Under the pieces are notes generated by a model, which saw only the letters and a program-made list of their open reading frames with translations, was not told where the DNA came from and made no database searches. Shown one piece after another: positions 19,681 through 29,617 of a stretch of DNA of 64,000 bases. Location: contig JASGIG010000001.1 of the NCBI GenBank assembly GCA_047602055.1, positions 2,356,001-2,420,000 of the forward strand. Reading direction: 5' to 3'. How positions within the stretch are numbered: the first letter of the stretch is position 1; each line of letters begins with the position of its first letter. Position numbers and translations under genes: made by a program. This stretch comes from JAODBQ01 sp047602055 (GTDB lineage Bacteria; Actinomycetota; Acidimicrobiia; Acidimicrobiales; Ilumatobacteraceae).

Positions 19681-22600
19681 CCCACCTGCCCCGGCGCGGC
19701 CGCCGGTTCGTCGTCGATCAGGCCACGGATCCAGCGGCGGATCTTCCACGCGGGGACGACGAGGACGACGAGGGCGACGCCGATCCCGAGGAAGAACGCC
19801 CAGCGGTCGCGGACGAAGCCGAGCACCGCGGCACCGATGACGGCGACGCCGACGAGCGCGAGCGTGGCGCGTACGACGCCGCTGCGCTCGGGCTGCTGGC
19901 GCTTGCCGAGGAGACGCCCGGTGACGAACGAGCCGATCGCCTTGACGAGCGTGCGCACGGCCTTGGCCCGCCGTGGGGTGAGCGCCGTCGGCTTGATCGC
20001 CGCGACGTTCGAGACGACCGTCTCGCCGACGGCGACGACGATCTCGTCGAGGCGATCGTGGAGCGCGTCGGCGTGCTGCGGTTCGGGCTCGCGCACCGTC
20101 TCGGCGCCGAACGGCCGGCGGCGCAGCTCGGCGCGAACGTCGACCGGACCGGCCGGCGGCGGCTCCATCGGGTTCCACGACTCGCCGAGGTCGTGGGTGA
20201 GGATCTCCCACTGACGGGTGGCGATCAGCGCGTTGCGGGTGGTCGTCAGGTCGAACGCCGATTCCTTCGCGGTCGCGTCGCCGGCGATCGCTCGCAGCTC
20301 ACGTTGCAGCGCGTCGCGCAGCGTGCGCACCTTGAACGGCGGCCCCTGCCACGGATGGTCGTCGGGGAGCAGCTGGGCGGTGACGGCGTCGACGTCACCG
20401 CCGTGCTCGCCGAGCAGGGCACGCACGGCCGTGACCGTGACGAGCTGGTCGACCATCGTCGGCACCGCGTCGAGCTGACCCCACATCCAGTCGTTGGCCC
20501 GCCACTCCGGCAGCAGGAAGGCGGAGAAGTTGGCCAGCTCGTTGCCGGCGAGCTTGAGGTCGACGTGGATGCCCTGCTGCTCGTCGGGATCGTCGGAGTC
20601 GCCCCACCACAGGTCGCGCGCCTCGGCGGCGGCGAGCACCTTGGTGAACGCCGGCGCCAGCGGCGTGCGGTTCTCCGACGACATCCGCACGTAGCGGATC
20701 GGCCGGCGGCCCGGGGAGCCGTGGACGAACTCGGAGAAGCTGAGCACCTCGAGCGCGGCGAGGACCTGCTCGATCGATGGGGCGTCGTCGGCAGGGCGCA
20801 GCGTGCGGGCCAGGCTGGCCGCCGGCGTGGTGTCGCGGTGATCCGGCGCCGGCATCCTCGCGAGGAGCCGCGCGCAGCGCCTGAGGACGTCGTGCAGCAG
20901 TACGCCGCGGACGTCGACGGTGCCGGGGAGCGGGTCGGCGCCGCGGCGGATCACCTCGTCGACGTGTGACGTCGTGCGTCCCGGCAGGTCGCCGAGATCG
21001 GCACCGGGCTTGCCGAGGCAGACTCGCACGATCGTGTCGACGTCGGTGGGGTCGAACCAGCACAGCGCATCGACGAGCGGCGGCGCCATCGCGGCCAGCC
21101 GCCCGGCGAGCCCGGCGACGCCGTGGTCGGCGATCCTGCCTGACTGGCGCACTGCGGCGGCGACCCAGGTCAACTCGCGTGGTGTGTCGAGGAGTCTCCT
21201 CGACGACGGCCTGGGTGCGGTACAGGGCGCTCTTGACGGCCGACCCGGCCCTGCGCCGGGACCGCCGGGTGCCCGTCGCCTCGTGGTAGCGGGCGACCTC
21301 GATCAACAGGCAGCACACCCGCAGCAGCGGCTTGACGCCGAGGCCGCCGACGCCGAGCACCGCGCCGCCGGCCTGGAAGCGGTTGGCGAACGCGCCGGGC
21401 AGCTCGGTGCGCTCGATGCTCGGCCAGCCGGCCAACGGCGATCGCCATGCGTCGTCGCGCACCGGGGTGCCGGCGAGCTTGCGCGGGAACGGGTCGTGGC
21501 CCTGCGCGCCGACCGGATCGGCGAGCAGCCGGACGATGCGGTGGGCGTCCTCGAGGGCGCGGTTGAGCCGGTAGCCGGCCCACTGCGCGCTGGCGGCAGC
21601 GACCGCGTCGGCGCCACCGTCGATGGTCGCGTACGTGCTGCGGCGGATGGCGATGGCCCGCTCGATGTCGGTGTTCTGCCGTTCCAGCTCGGCGATGTCG
21701 GCGTTGATCGTCTCGTCACCGAGGCGCGAGCGGGCCATCCCGCGCAGCACGCTGATGGTGTTGCGCCGATCGGCGAGCGACGTGACGGTCGTGGCGGCGG
21801 TCGCCGCCGGGGAGTGGTGCGCCGAGCCGCTGCCGCCGGGCTGCAGGTAGACGACGAGCCGGTCGGTGCGCTGGTCGGCAGCCGCCGCCGCAACCGCTGT
21901 CGAGCGCCCGCCCGATCGGGATGTTGTCGAGGATCCCGCCGTCGTCGGTGACGAACACCGGTGGGTCCGTGCGCCCGGGCAGCGGCGTCTCGGCGCGGTC
22001 CATCAGCACGCCGCCCATGTCCAGCACGGCGTCGTCCGGCACCGCCGGCGGCCGGTCGTCACCGAAGCGCTCGACGCGTCGCGCCGTCATGGCCGCGGCC
22101 TCGAACGCGCCGGGGAACGACGAGGTGGCGCGGCCGGCGAGGCCCAGCCGGGCGATGGCCTCGTCGAAGCGCCGCCGGTCGCCGTCCTGGTCCGGGAAGT
22201 CGGTGTGCTTCCAGCCGGTGTCCGCACCGGGATGGCGGAACACGAACCCGGAGGCGAAGCGCCGCTCGGTGAGCCGCTGGTCGTTCGGGCTGGGAACGGG
22301 GCGCTCCAGGGGTTCCACGTAGGTGACGCTCAGCGAGAGGTCCACCGCCGGCGGGCGGTCGGGCGGGACCGCGTCGTCGATCAGCCGGTGCAGGTTCGCC
22401 GTCATCTCCCGCTGGAAGTAGGCGTCGCCCCGGAACAGCGACGGGTACGGCGGCTCGCGGCGCAGCAGGCTCTCGGTGCTGCCGAGGCGCAGCCAGATGT
22501 CGCGGATCTTCTCGTAGGGGAAGCCGTACACCTGGCTCGCCGCGTAGAGCACGCCGTTCAGGCCACCGGCGCTCGCCCCGGCGAGGACGTCGACGACCAC

Positions 22601-22783
22601 CCGCTCGTAGCCCGAGCGGCGCAGCCAGTCGCTCCAGAAGTTGCGGGTCGTCGTCGCCGTGCGCAGCGCGTCGATCTCGCAGCAGGCGCCGCCGATCCAC
22701 ACCGCGAGGCTGACGCCGCCACGCATCGCCAGCGCGAGGCGAAGTTCGACGTCCGGCTCCCTGGTGGCCGCTCGGTCAGACAT
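19665..22783 (-). pseudogene. Patatin-like phospholipase (DUF3376) gene with two frameshifts
   Basis: Three consecutive frames together encode one protein of about 1035 aa. Residues 1-300 (22783 down to about 21895) form the patatin domain: LALAMRGGVSLAVWIGG, nucleophile GASAGGLNG and catalytic VTDDGGILDN. A frame change near 21890-21900 (GGTTGCGGCGGCGGC) leads to DRLVVYLQPGGSGS...SVLRGMARSRLGDE. A second, near 21175-21190, leads to ELTWVAAAVRQSGR through a long C-terminal domain with two TM helices at the end. The family hydrolyses membrane lipids. Both breaks are one-base events in short repeats, so sequence error is plausible. The start overlaps the stop of the gene at 22776. Confidence 0.8.
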
Positions 22784-24623
22784 GGCCGACCATCCGTGCG
22801 ACGGCGGCGCGCACCTCGGTCGCCTCCCAGTAGCGGTTGTGGCCCTCCAGCGCCCGATCGGTCGGCGACGGGTCGGCGATCGGCCGGTCGGGGAGGTCGA
22901 CGCGCAGCACCCGCCGGGTGGACGCGGATGTCGCCAACGCCTCGGCGTCGTCGGCGAACACCGCCCGCCCGACGTGGTCGGTGCAGCGGAACACGTTGCG
23001 CCAGCCGCTGCCGAGGGTGGCGTGGACGGCGGCGATTCGGTCGGCGGCGAAGCATCGTGGGAAGAACCGGCCGTGCAGGCTGCGCAACGGCGAGCCGAAC
23101 GTGACGAACTCGAGTCGGCCGCGCACGTCGCCGAGCACCGGTTCGATCGCCGCGAGCACCAGCACCGAGCCCTGGCTGTGGGCGGTGACGACGAGCGGGC
23201 CGCGGCTCGGCGCGTGGAGTACGAACTCGCGCAGCTCGGGCACGGCGCGCTCGGCGTACGGCCGCACGGCGAACGGGTGGTACGAGCGGGGCCAGAACGT
23301 GACGATGTCCCACAGGTTGCCGATCCGGCGCAGCGCCGCCGGGTTGGCCCGTGACTTGACGAGGTTGACGATCATCAGCGCGGCGACGGCCAGCACCGTC
23401 CACCGCCCGAGGCTGACGCCGAGCGACGCGGTCAGCCGCCATCGCTCGCCGTCGTCGTGGTGGAACCAGCGCACCCACGACAGGACCGCGGCGGCGCTCG
23501 GCACGCCCACCGCGACGAGGGCGAGGATCACGTCGATGCGGGCGACCGCCGGTGCGACGCGAGCGCGCAGCCGGGCCACGGACGAGCCGAGCAGCTCGGC
23601 GCCGAGCGGCGACCGTTCGGCAGGCGATCGGGTCTGGGCGGCGAACAGGACGATCAGGCCGGCGAGCGCCAGCACCGCGAACGCCACCCAGCCGTACAGC
23701 TCGAACAGCATCATCGCCGGGCCGGTCGGGACGTGCTCGGTGCCGACGACGGCGATCATCGCCGCCGACACGAGACCCCCGAGGAGCATGACGCCGAGCG
23801 TCGCCGCGCCGGCGCCGGCGAGGCGCGCCGTGAGCGGCCGGCCGGACGAGTCGGGGGCCAGCGCGACGAGGACGAGCACGGCGATCGCCACGAACGGTGC
23901 GGCGCCGGCGGCGACGACGACACGGTCGAGCCCGCGCCACGGGTTGCCGGCGCTGCCGCCACCGAGTGTGAGCACGACCGTCGTCGCCGCGGTCGCGGCG
24001 GCGACGAGGACGTGCACCCGCCAGTGGGCGCGGTGCTCGGCCCCGCTGTCGTAGAAGTGCTCGTCGGCCGTCGTCATCGTGATCCCGCGCCCCCACGGGT
24101 GCCGCCACGACGGGCCGGCCGGTGGGTCGGTCCAGGCGCTCGGCCGGTAGCGCTCGAAGCCCGAGGCCATGTACGTCGCCCCGAGGACGAGCAGCCCCAT
24201 GGCGACGGCTGCGGTGCCGACGCCCGCCCAGTAGGCCGCCCGCCGGGCGTCGTCGTCGAGGTAGACCCGCCAGCCGTTGACGGAAGCGACGACCAGCCAC
24301 ACCACACACTGCGCCGTCACGGTGATGCCGACGAGGATGCTCGCCCAGCGGTGCAGCCAGCCGCGGCGACGGTCCGGCGGTCCCATCCACCCGGCGACGT
24401 TGACGAACGTGAACGGCGCGAGCAGCGGCCACACCGCGAAGCTGCGCGAGCCCGACGTCAGCGGCCGCCAGTCGTAGACGTGGACGTCGTAGTCACCGGC
24501 GGCGTGGCGCACCATGCTGCGCGCCGACGGCTGGCTGCGCCACGTGGGCACGGCATGGTTCGGTGGGCATCCGAGCACCGACTCAGGATCCGGCCCGCCG
24601 ATGCCGGGCACACGCAGCTCCAT
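22776..24623 (-). CDS. Multi-TM membrane protein with lipase-like serine hydrolase segment
   Basis: A 615-aa protein from the ATG at 24623. An N-terminal cytoplasmic part (MELRVPGIGGPDPESVLG ... YDVHVYDWRPLTSGS) is followed by about eight TM helices. A C-terminal alpha/beta-hydrolase-like region carries GPLVVTAHSQGSVLVLAA, a lipase-type nucleophile elbow with A-H-S-Q-G. Then come FVTFGSPLRSLHGRFFP and a late VGHNRYWE-like histidine region. The coupled patatin gene (8-nt overlap) suggests a joint role in membrane-lipid turnover. No named family is recognised. Confidence 0.7.
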   Translation of the reverse strand: MELRVPGIGGPDPESVLGCPPNHAVPTWRSQPSARSMVRHAAGDYDVHVYDWRPLTSGSRSFAVWPLLAPFTFVNVAGWMGPPDRRRGWLHRWASILVGITVTAQCVVWLVVASVNGWRVYLDDDARRAAYWAGVGTAAVAMGLLVLGATYMASGFERYRPSAWTDPPAGPSWRHPWGRGITMTTADEHFYDSGAEHRAHWRVHVLVAAATAATTVVLTLGGGSAGNPWRGLDRVVVAAGAAPFVAIAVLVLVALAPDSSGRPLTARLAGAGAATLGVMLLGGLVSAAMIAVVGTEHVPTGPAMMLFELYGWVAFAVLALAGLIVLFAAQTRSPAERSPLGAELLGSSVARLRARVAPAVARIDVILALVAVGVPSAAAVLSWVRWFHHDDGERWRLTASLGVSLGRWTVLAVAALMIVNLVKSRANPAALRRIGNLWDIVTFWPRSYHPFAVRPYAERAVPELREFVLHAPSRGPLVVTAHSQGSVLVLAAIEPVLGDVRGRLEFVTFGSPLRSLHGRFFPRCFAADRIAAVHATLGSGWRNVFRCTDHVGRAVFADDAEALATSASTRRVLRVDLPDRPIADPSPTDRALEGHNRYWEATEVRAAVARMVGHV

Positions 24624-24837
24624 GCTCGCCCTCCCGTACGGACGATGGGTGCACGGACAGTACACAACATCGCGTCGCGTCGGGGGTGGTGCGGAGGGGG
24701 CGGTCCGCCGATCCCCCTTCGCCGTGCGCCGACTCGCTTCGCGTGAGGCGCACTGCCAGCTGGGTGCGGCCGTAGGCCGCTCCTCGAAGCTCGACCGAGA
24801 TGAGCGAGCGCAGCGAGCGAATCGAGCGTCGAAGGGC

Positions 24838-25728
24838 TCAGTGACGGAGCAGGAGGCGGATCTGGCGGATGTCGGTGGCGAGCTGGGCGACGAGCGCGTC
24901 GAGGGATTCGAAGCGGCGCTCGTCGCGCAGCCAGCGCCGGAACGCGACCGTGATCCGCTGGTCGTAGAGGTCGCCGTCGAAGTCGAGCAGGTGCGCCTCG
25001 ACGACGAGCTTGCCGTGCTCCTCCACCGTCGGGCGCACGCCGATGTTGACCGCGGCCCGGCGCTCGTCGCCGTCGGGCAGCTCGACGACCGCGGCGTACA
25101 CGCCGTTCATCGGCACGAACTGGTTGGGCGGCAGCTCGAGGTTGGCGGTGGGGAAGCCGATCGTGCGACCGAGGCCGCTGCCGTGCACGACCGGGCCGCT
25201 GAGGCTGAAGCGCCGGCCGAGCCAGTCGGCGGCGCGCACCACGTCGCCGCTCGCGAGGGCGCCGCGGATCCGTGCCGCGGTGATCAGGCTGCCGTCGGGG
25301 TCCAGCCACCGCGGTACCTCGACCATCGTCAGGCCGCGGTGCTCGCACTCGACGCGCAGCGCCGGGTAGCGCGCCGTGTTCGGGTTGCCCGGCAGACAGG
25401 CGGTGACGATCATGGCCGGGTCGAAGCGGGCGACGATCTCGTCGATGGCGTGCGCGCCGGCGGTCGGGTCGTCGGGCTCGGTGAACGTGATGGCGACCGC
25501 CGAACCGGCGCCGCACGCCAGCAGCGCCCAGCAGCGCTCGTCGATGCCGGTGAGCACCCGCTCGGCGCCCGGGTCGTCGAGCACCACGCCGACGATCGGG
25601 CGCCCGTCGCCGCGGGCGAGCTGGGCGGCGGCATCGACGAGTTGGCGGTGCCCGAGGTGGAAGCCGTCGAACTCGCCGAGCACCACCACCGGCCGGCCGT
25701 CGCTGGTCGGCGGGCTCGATGGGTGCAC
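24838..25728 (-). CDS. ribF: Bifunctional riboflavin kinase/FAD synthetase
   Basis: A 296-aa protein from a GTG at 25728. The N-terminal nucleotidyltransferase has GEFDGFHLGHRQLV, the family's G-x-F-DG-x-H-x-GH signature. The C-terminal kinase domain has GPVVHGSGLGRTIGFPTANLEL, FVPMNGVYAA and AAVNIGVRPTV. Together they convert riboflavin to FMN and FAD. The canonical (S/T)RIR helix appears as TAARIRGALASGD. This supplies cofactors needed by flavin enzymes in the region. Confidence 0.88.
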   Translation of the reverse strand: MHPSSPPTSDGRPVVVLGEFDGFHLGHRQLVDAAAQLARGDGRPIVGVVLDDPGAERVLTGIDERCWALLACGAGSAVAITFTEPDDPTAGAHAIDEIVARFDPAMIVTACLPGNPNTARYPALRVECEHRGLTMVEVPRWLDPDGSLITAARIRGALASGDVVRAADWLGRRFSLSGPVVHGSGLGRTIGFPTANLELPPNQFVPMNGVYAAVVELPDGDERRAAVNIGVRPTVEEHGKLVVEAHLLDFDGDLYDQRITVAFRRWLRDERRFESLDALVAQLATDIRQIRLLLRH

Positions 25729-25796
25729 GCCGCCACGCTACCGACGGCCCGGGAACTCGCTCGGAGACCGGCGCGTCGACGCCGTACCGTGCGGCC

Positions 25797-27044
25797 GTGA
25801 CGACGCACGGCTTCCGCACGTTCAGCCCCGCGCTGCGACGGTTCTTCCTCGCCACCGTCGTCAACATGGTCGGCTCGGCGGCGCTGTTCGGCTTCGTCCT
25901 CATCTACTTCCACGAGGTGCGCGGCATCCCGCTCGGACGCGCCGGCCTGGCGGTCGGGGCGATGAGCTTCACGATGGTGCTGCTGACGCCGGTGTGCGGC
26001 TGGCTGTCGGACCGCGTCGGGGCGCGGCGCACGCTCGCCGCCGGCTGCGTCGTGTCCATCGCTGCCGGCTGCCTGTACGCGTTCGTCACGTCGTTCCCCG
26101 CCGCGGTCGCGGTGTCGATGCTGCTCGGCGTCGGCAACGCGCTGTGGTTCCCGTCGCAGCAGGCGTTGCTGGCGCTGATCGTCACGCCCGAGGAGCGCCC
26201 GGCGGTGTCGGCCTGGGCCCGCGCCTCGCTGAACCTCGGCGCCGCGCTCGGCGGGGTGATCGGCGGCTTCCTCGTCCACGCCAACACGCTCGGGGCGTTC
26301 CGCTGGCTGTTCGCCGTCAACGTCGCGACCTACGTGCTGTTCCTCGCGGTGCTGCCGGGGATGCCGACCGGTCGCGTGCTGCCCGTCGCTTTGGAGGAGC
26401 GTCGTCCGTGCGGGCGTGAGCAGTCCGCCGCGCGCGTGAACGGCTTCCGCCGCGTGCTCGGCGACGAGTTCTTCGTGCGCCTGCTCGGCACGGACATCGC
26501 CATCGGGCTCGGCTTCGGGTTCCTGTTCTCGTTCATGCCGGCCTACGCGTCGTCGCTCGGGATCGACAAGACGACGATCGGCGTGCTGTTCACGTTCGGC
26601 GCGGCGAGCGTCGTGCTCACCCAGATCCCGACGCTGCGCTGGGTGCGTGGCCGGCCGCGGATGGCCTCGCTGGCGCTGATGAACCTGTGGTTCGTCGCCG
26701 CGTTCGCGCTGATGGTCACGACCGCCCACGTCACCGTCGCCGTGGCGATCGTCGCCATCGCCGTCGCCCAGGTGCTCGGCGGCTTCGGCGAGGCGGTGCT
26801 CGGCGCGGTCCGCCAGCCGCTGACGTCGGACCTCGCCCCGCCCGAACTGGTCGGCCGCTACTTCGGCCTGATGACGATGGTCTTCCAGGGCTGCATGGGC
26901 CTGGCCAACACGATCGGCGGCGTCGTCCTGCAACACTCCGAGACCGCCGTGTGGGTGATCCCGTTGACCGCCTCGCTGCTCGGCGTCGCCGGCTCGCTCG
27001 CCCTGCGCCAACGCATCCCCGCCAACGTCGCGATCAGCCCCTGA
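25797..27044 (+). CDS. Major facilitator superfamily transporter
   Basis: A 415-aa protein from the GTG at 25797 with twelve predicted TM helices. The loop 2-3 motif is WLSDRVGARRTLAAG (MFS motif A), and VAVSMLLGVGNALWFPSQQALLALI forms helix 4-5. The central loop (RRPCGREQSAARVNG) separates the halves. Pattern and length fit drug/metabolite:H+ antiporters. It is divergent from ribF, 68 bp apart. The substrate is unknown. Confidence 0.85.
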   Translation: MTTHGFRTFSPALRRFFLATVVNMVGSAALFGFVLIYFHEVRGIPLGRAGLAVGAMSFTMVLLTPVCGWLSDRVGARRTLAAGCVVSIAAGCLYAFVTSFPAAVAVSMLLGVGNALWFPSQQALLALIVTPEERPAVSAWARASLNLGAALGGVIGGFLVHANTLGAFRWLFAVNVATYVLFLAVLPGMPTGRVLPVALEERRPCGREQSAARVNGFRRVLGDEFFVRLLGTDIAIGLGFGFLFSFMPAYASSLGIDKTTIGVLFTFGAASVVLTQIPTLRWVRGRPRMASLALMNLWFVAAFALMVTTAHVTVAVAIVAIAVAQVLGGFGEAVLGAVRQPLTSDLAPPELVGRYFGLMTMVFQGCMGLANTIGGVVLQHSETAVWVIPLTASLLGVAGSLALRQRIPANVAISP

Positions 27045-27251
27045 TAGTGGGTGTGTGTCCTGCCAGCGTCCGTCGCATTCGCAGCTCCTCCTGATCCGGA
27101 TCGGAGGGGAGTGGTTGATGCTCTCCCGTCGGCCGGAGGCGGAGGGATATCGGGCGCACGTTTCCGGATGGCTCACGTGTTTCGTGCCTTCGTGGGGTCG
27201 CTGGCGCAGCGCGGCCCTGTGAGTGTGGAGCGTTTGGCGACGGCTCAGCGA

Positions 27252-27512
27252 TCAGGTGAGGCTCAACGCTTGCGAGTGGAGCACGTCCGGCGCGAGATCG
27301 GCGCCGTTCGGCCAGACGATGGTGCCCAACTCGTCGTCGACGACGACTCGGGCGAAGTAGGCGACGTCACGGAGCGGCTCGAACATCGGCCCGACCGGTG
27401 CAGCGAAGAGACTGGTCAGATCCACGTCGCCGGTGAGCCCGTCGGCGAACGTCAGCCGAAGGCGATGGCCGCCGAGGTGCTCGACGGCTCGGATCTCGTA
27501 TGCGGCGCTCAT
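27252..27512 (-). CDS. DUF2442-domain protein, antitoxin-like partner
   Basis: An 86-aa protein (YEIRAVEHLGGHRLRLTFADGLTGDVDLTSLF...GTIVWPNGADLAPDVLH) with the WPNGxDxxPexLh signature of DUF2442. DUF2442 genes are commonly paired with DUF4160 genes, in a layout that resembles toxin-antitoxin modules. Here the ATG overlaps the stop of the DUF4160 gene (ATGA). It marks the left edge of the accessory region. Confidence 0.85.
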   Translation of the reverse strand: MSAAYEIRAVEHLGGHRLRLTFADGLTGDVDLTSLFAAPVGPMFEPLRDVAYFARVVVDDELGTIVWPNGADLAPDVLHSQALSLT

Positions 27513-27769
27513 GGCAACGGGTCGATTCTACGCAGCGTCTCTTGTCGGGCGGCCCGCTCCCAGTCCTGTAGGAGCTCATCGCGATGCAACTCGGTCCACT
27601 CCTCGACGAGCGCTCGGGCACGTCGCGGCAACTCGCCGTGCAGCACCTCGCCCGTCGCGATCGCGATCTGTGCCTCAAACTCGCCGTACTTCGCGTGGAA
27701 GTGTGGTGGTGGGTGATCGACGAAGTACATCGCGATGATGATCCCGTAGAAGGCGGAGATCCTCGGCAC
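27509..27769 (-). CDS. DUF4160-domain protein
   Basis: An 86-aa protein from the GTG at 27769 (VPRISAFYGIIIAMYFVDHPPPHFHAKYGEFEA), the conserved DUF4160 opening, including the PPHFHAxYGE motif. It is usually encoded with DUF2442, as here with a 4-nt overlap. The biochemical role is unknown; a toxin-antitoxin-like function is only inferred from gene pairing. Confidence 0.85.
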   Translation of the reverse strand: MPRISAFYGIIIAMYFVDHPPPHFHAKYGEFEAQIAIATGEVLHGELPRRARALVEEWTELHRDELLQDWERAARQETLRRIDPLP

Positions 27770-28064
27770 ATTGGTGAACGTAGCGACGCCGAGAGCCGAT
27801 CGAGATCGGCCCCGATTTACCGGCAGGGCGCTGCGCAACTGGCCGCGTCCTTGATCGCCGGACCGATCGTGCTCCGTGCGGTGGGTTCGGGGTCGCGCAC
27901 TCCCTGGGGAGTGTCCTCGAACATCCAGGTCGATGGCGATCGACCAGCGTCCTCCATCGCCGGTCGTTGGGCGGTTCACTGTGGGGGTGCTTCGCTGTCG
28001 AGGAAGGTGCCGACGTGATCGTCGAGGTCGCCGTCGAGGATTTGGTTGAGTGAACCTTCACGAC
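27770..28064. other. Gene-poor junction before the first IS3-type copy
   Basis: About 295 bp with no convincing gene. A minus-strand reading near 27980-28060 (NQILDGDLDDHVGTFLDSEAPPQ) looks like the C-terminus of a truncated protein, cut by the insertion sequence at 28065. No family is recognised. Confidence 0.35.
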
Positions 28065-29584
28065 TGAGGCGTTTCTGACTTTGCCGCGGAGAACGGGTTG
28101 GAAATGATCCAACTCATGGGGTTTCCTCGGGGTTCGGGTGGTTGTGCCGGCGGTGGTGTTCGAGCCGTTCTTGTCGGGCTCGTTGGAGGCCTTGCCGGCG
28201 GGCCTCACGGATGGCTTGTCCTCGGCCGTAGTGCTCGTCGTCGGGGGTGACGTAGCCGATCGCTTCGTGCAGTCTCACGCTGTTGTACTCGATCCGCACA
28301 CGGGCCAGCTCGACCTCGAGCACGACAGGATCGACGATGTCTTCGAGGTGGGGCCACTCGCCCTTGATGTGCCCGAAGAAGCTCTCGATCCAGGCCTGGT
28401 CCGTCGGGGTGTGGGGCCGCCCGCGATGCTGCGCGATGGCCAGCAGCGTCATGAACGCCCGGGTGTCGCGCGAGGCCATCGGCGGGCCGTTGTCGGACAC
28501 GGCGAGCAGGATCGGCCGGTTCGGGTTATCGACGGCCAGGTCGAGACGCGCGTCGGTGAGCAAGTCGAGCAGTCCTTCGGCCTCGACGGCGTGCTCGAAG
28601 ATCACTTGCACTTGGGTGGCGGTCTCCTCGACAGACACGAGCGTGTCGATCCACCGTCGGCTGACCATGTCGACGATCGCGAACACGACCCGCCTGGCGC
28701 GGCTGAAGTGGGTGGCGTCGTAGATCCAGATCCGGTTCGGTTCCCACACCAGCCACTCCGGCCACGGCTTCTTCTCGCTGCGGGTCCGCGGCGGCAGCTG
28801 AGGCACCACGAGCCCGTGAGCGGCCAGGACACGCCGGAACGTCGACGGGGCGACCCACACCAGACCCTCGTAGGAGCCGCGGTGGGCGAGCTTGCGGTGC
28901 GACCGGTCGATGGGCCCCCACCGCTCGACGATCTCCAGGATCGCGTCGATCTCGGCGGGCAGGATCCCATGCGCCGGATGGCCTCCGGGCGCCCGGTCGG
29001 CGAGCGTGCCGACATCGCGGCGGCGGGCCCGCCAGCGGTGGACACGGTCGTCGGACACCTGCCACAACGAGCACACCCAGCTGTGGGCGAACCCGCCGGC
29101 GACAGCGTCGTCGACAGTCTTGAGGACCAGCTCCTTGACATCGGCGGGGACTCTCGCCGGGAGCGCGCCGGTCAGCCCCAACCGGACTTTCCCCGGATCA
29201 CCGCCAACTCGATCGCTTGCGCCTTGATCGCCTCGGTCAACGCCGCGATCTCGGTCCGCGCCGTGGTCGAGCTCCCAGTTCCGTTCCTTGACCGGCCGGC
29301 CAGGCTGGCGGGCCAGCGCAGCCAACGCCGCGTCCTTGACGGTGCGCCGGATCCCGATCACGGTCGACACGTCGACCTGCCACTTGCGCGCCGCGTCGGC
29401 CTGGGAGATCTCGCCCGCGGTCACCTGCAAGAAGATCTCCCACTTCGTCTCCGCCGACAACCTCTTCGGCTGCCTCCGCGTCCTCGCCTCGGTCATCAAC
29501 TGCTCCTCTCAACGTGATCGAGGAGACAACCAGCCTTGGGTCATTTCGCGATCCATCCTCCGCGGCGAAGTCAGACGCAAACCA
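28065..29584 (-). mobile_element. IS3-type element, copy 1 (1520 bp)
   Basis: Ends are TG...CA with imperfect inverted repeats of about 30 bp (TGAGGCGTTTCTGACTTTGCC against TGGTTTGCGTCTGACTTCGCC). Nearly identical copies lie at 37419 and 50441 in the same orientation. The left flank (CGAC) and right flank (CGTG) do not form a target duplication, suggesting a later rearrangement or deletion. A second IS3 element has inserted 4 bp beyond its right end. It is 1 bp longer than copy 3. Confidence 0.9.
28114..29499 (-). CDS. IS3-type transposase, copy 1, OrfA and OrfB in one frame
   Basis: A 461-aa frame. Residues 1-78 are OrfA helix-turn-helix (KWEIFLQVTAGEISQADAARKWQVDVSTV). The catalytic OrfB domain has WIYDATHF, VSDNGPPMA and WIESFFGHIKGEWP, the DDE triad of rve integrases. 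Near 29265 this copy reads CCGTGGTCG where copy 3 reads CCGCGTCG. The extra base moves OrfA into the OrfB frame early and replaces the OrfA leucine-zipper segment with an out-of-frame stretch. Activity is doubtful, or the base is a sequence error. Confidence 0.85.
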   Translation of the reverse strand: MMTEARTRRQPKRLSAETKWEIFLQVTAGEISQADAARKWQVDVSTVIGIRRTVKDAALAALARQPGRPVKERNWELDHGADRDRGVDRGDQGASDRVGGDPGKVRLGLTGALPARVPADVKELVLKTVDDAVAGGFAHSWVCSLWQVSDDRVHRWRARRRDVGTLADRAPGGHPAHGILPAEIDAILEIVERWGPIDRSHRKLAHRGSYEGLVWVAPSTFRRVLAAHGLVVPQLPPRTRSEKKPWPEWLVWEPNRIWIYDATHFSRARRVVFAIVDMVSRRWIDTLVSVEETATQVQVIFEHAVEAEGLLDLLTDARLDLAVDNPNRPILLAVSDNGPPMASRDTRAFMTLLAIAQHRGRPHTPTDQAWIESFFGHIKGEWPHLEDIVDPVVLEVELARVRIEYNSVRLHEAIGYVTPDDEHYGRGQAIREARRQGLQRARQERLEHHRRHNHPNPEETP

Positions 29585-29617
29585 CGTGTGGCCATCTCCC
29601 CGTTGGCCGGACGGGGT

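Noticed and set aside
28141..29517. Plus-strand 459-codon frame opposite each IS3-type copy
   Set aside because: It is the complement of the transposase gene and has no recognisable domain.
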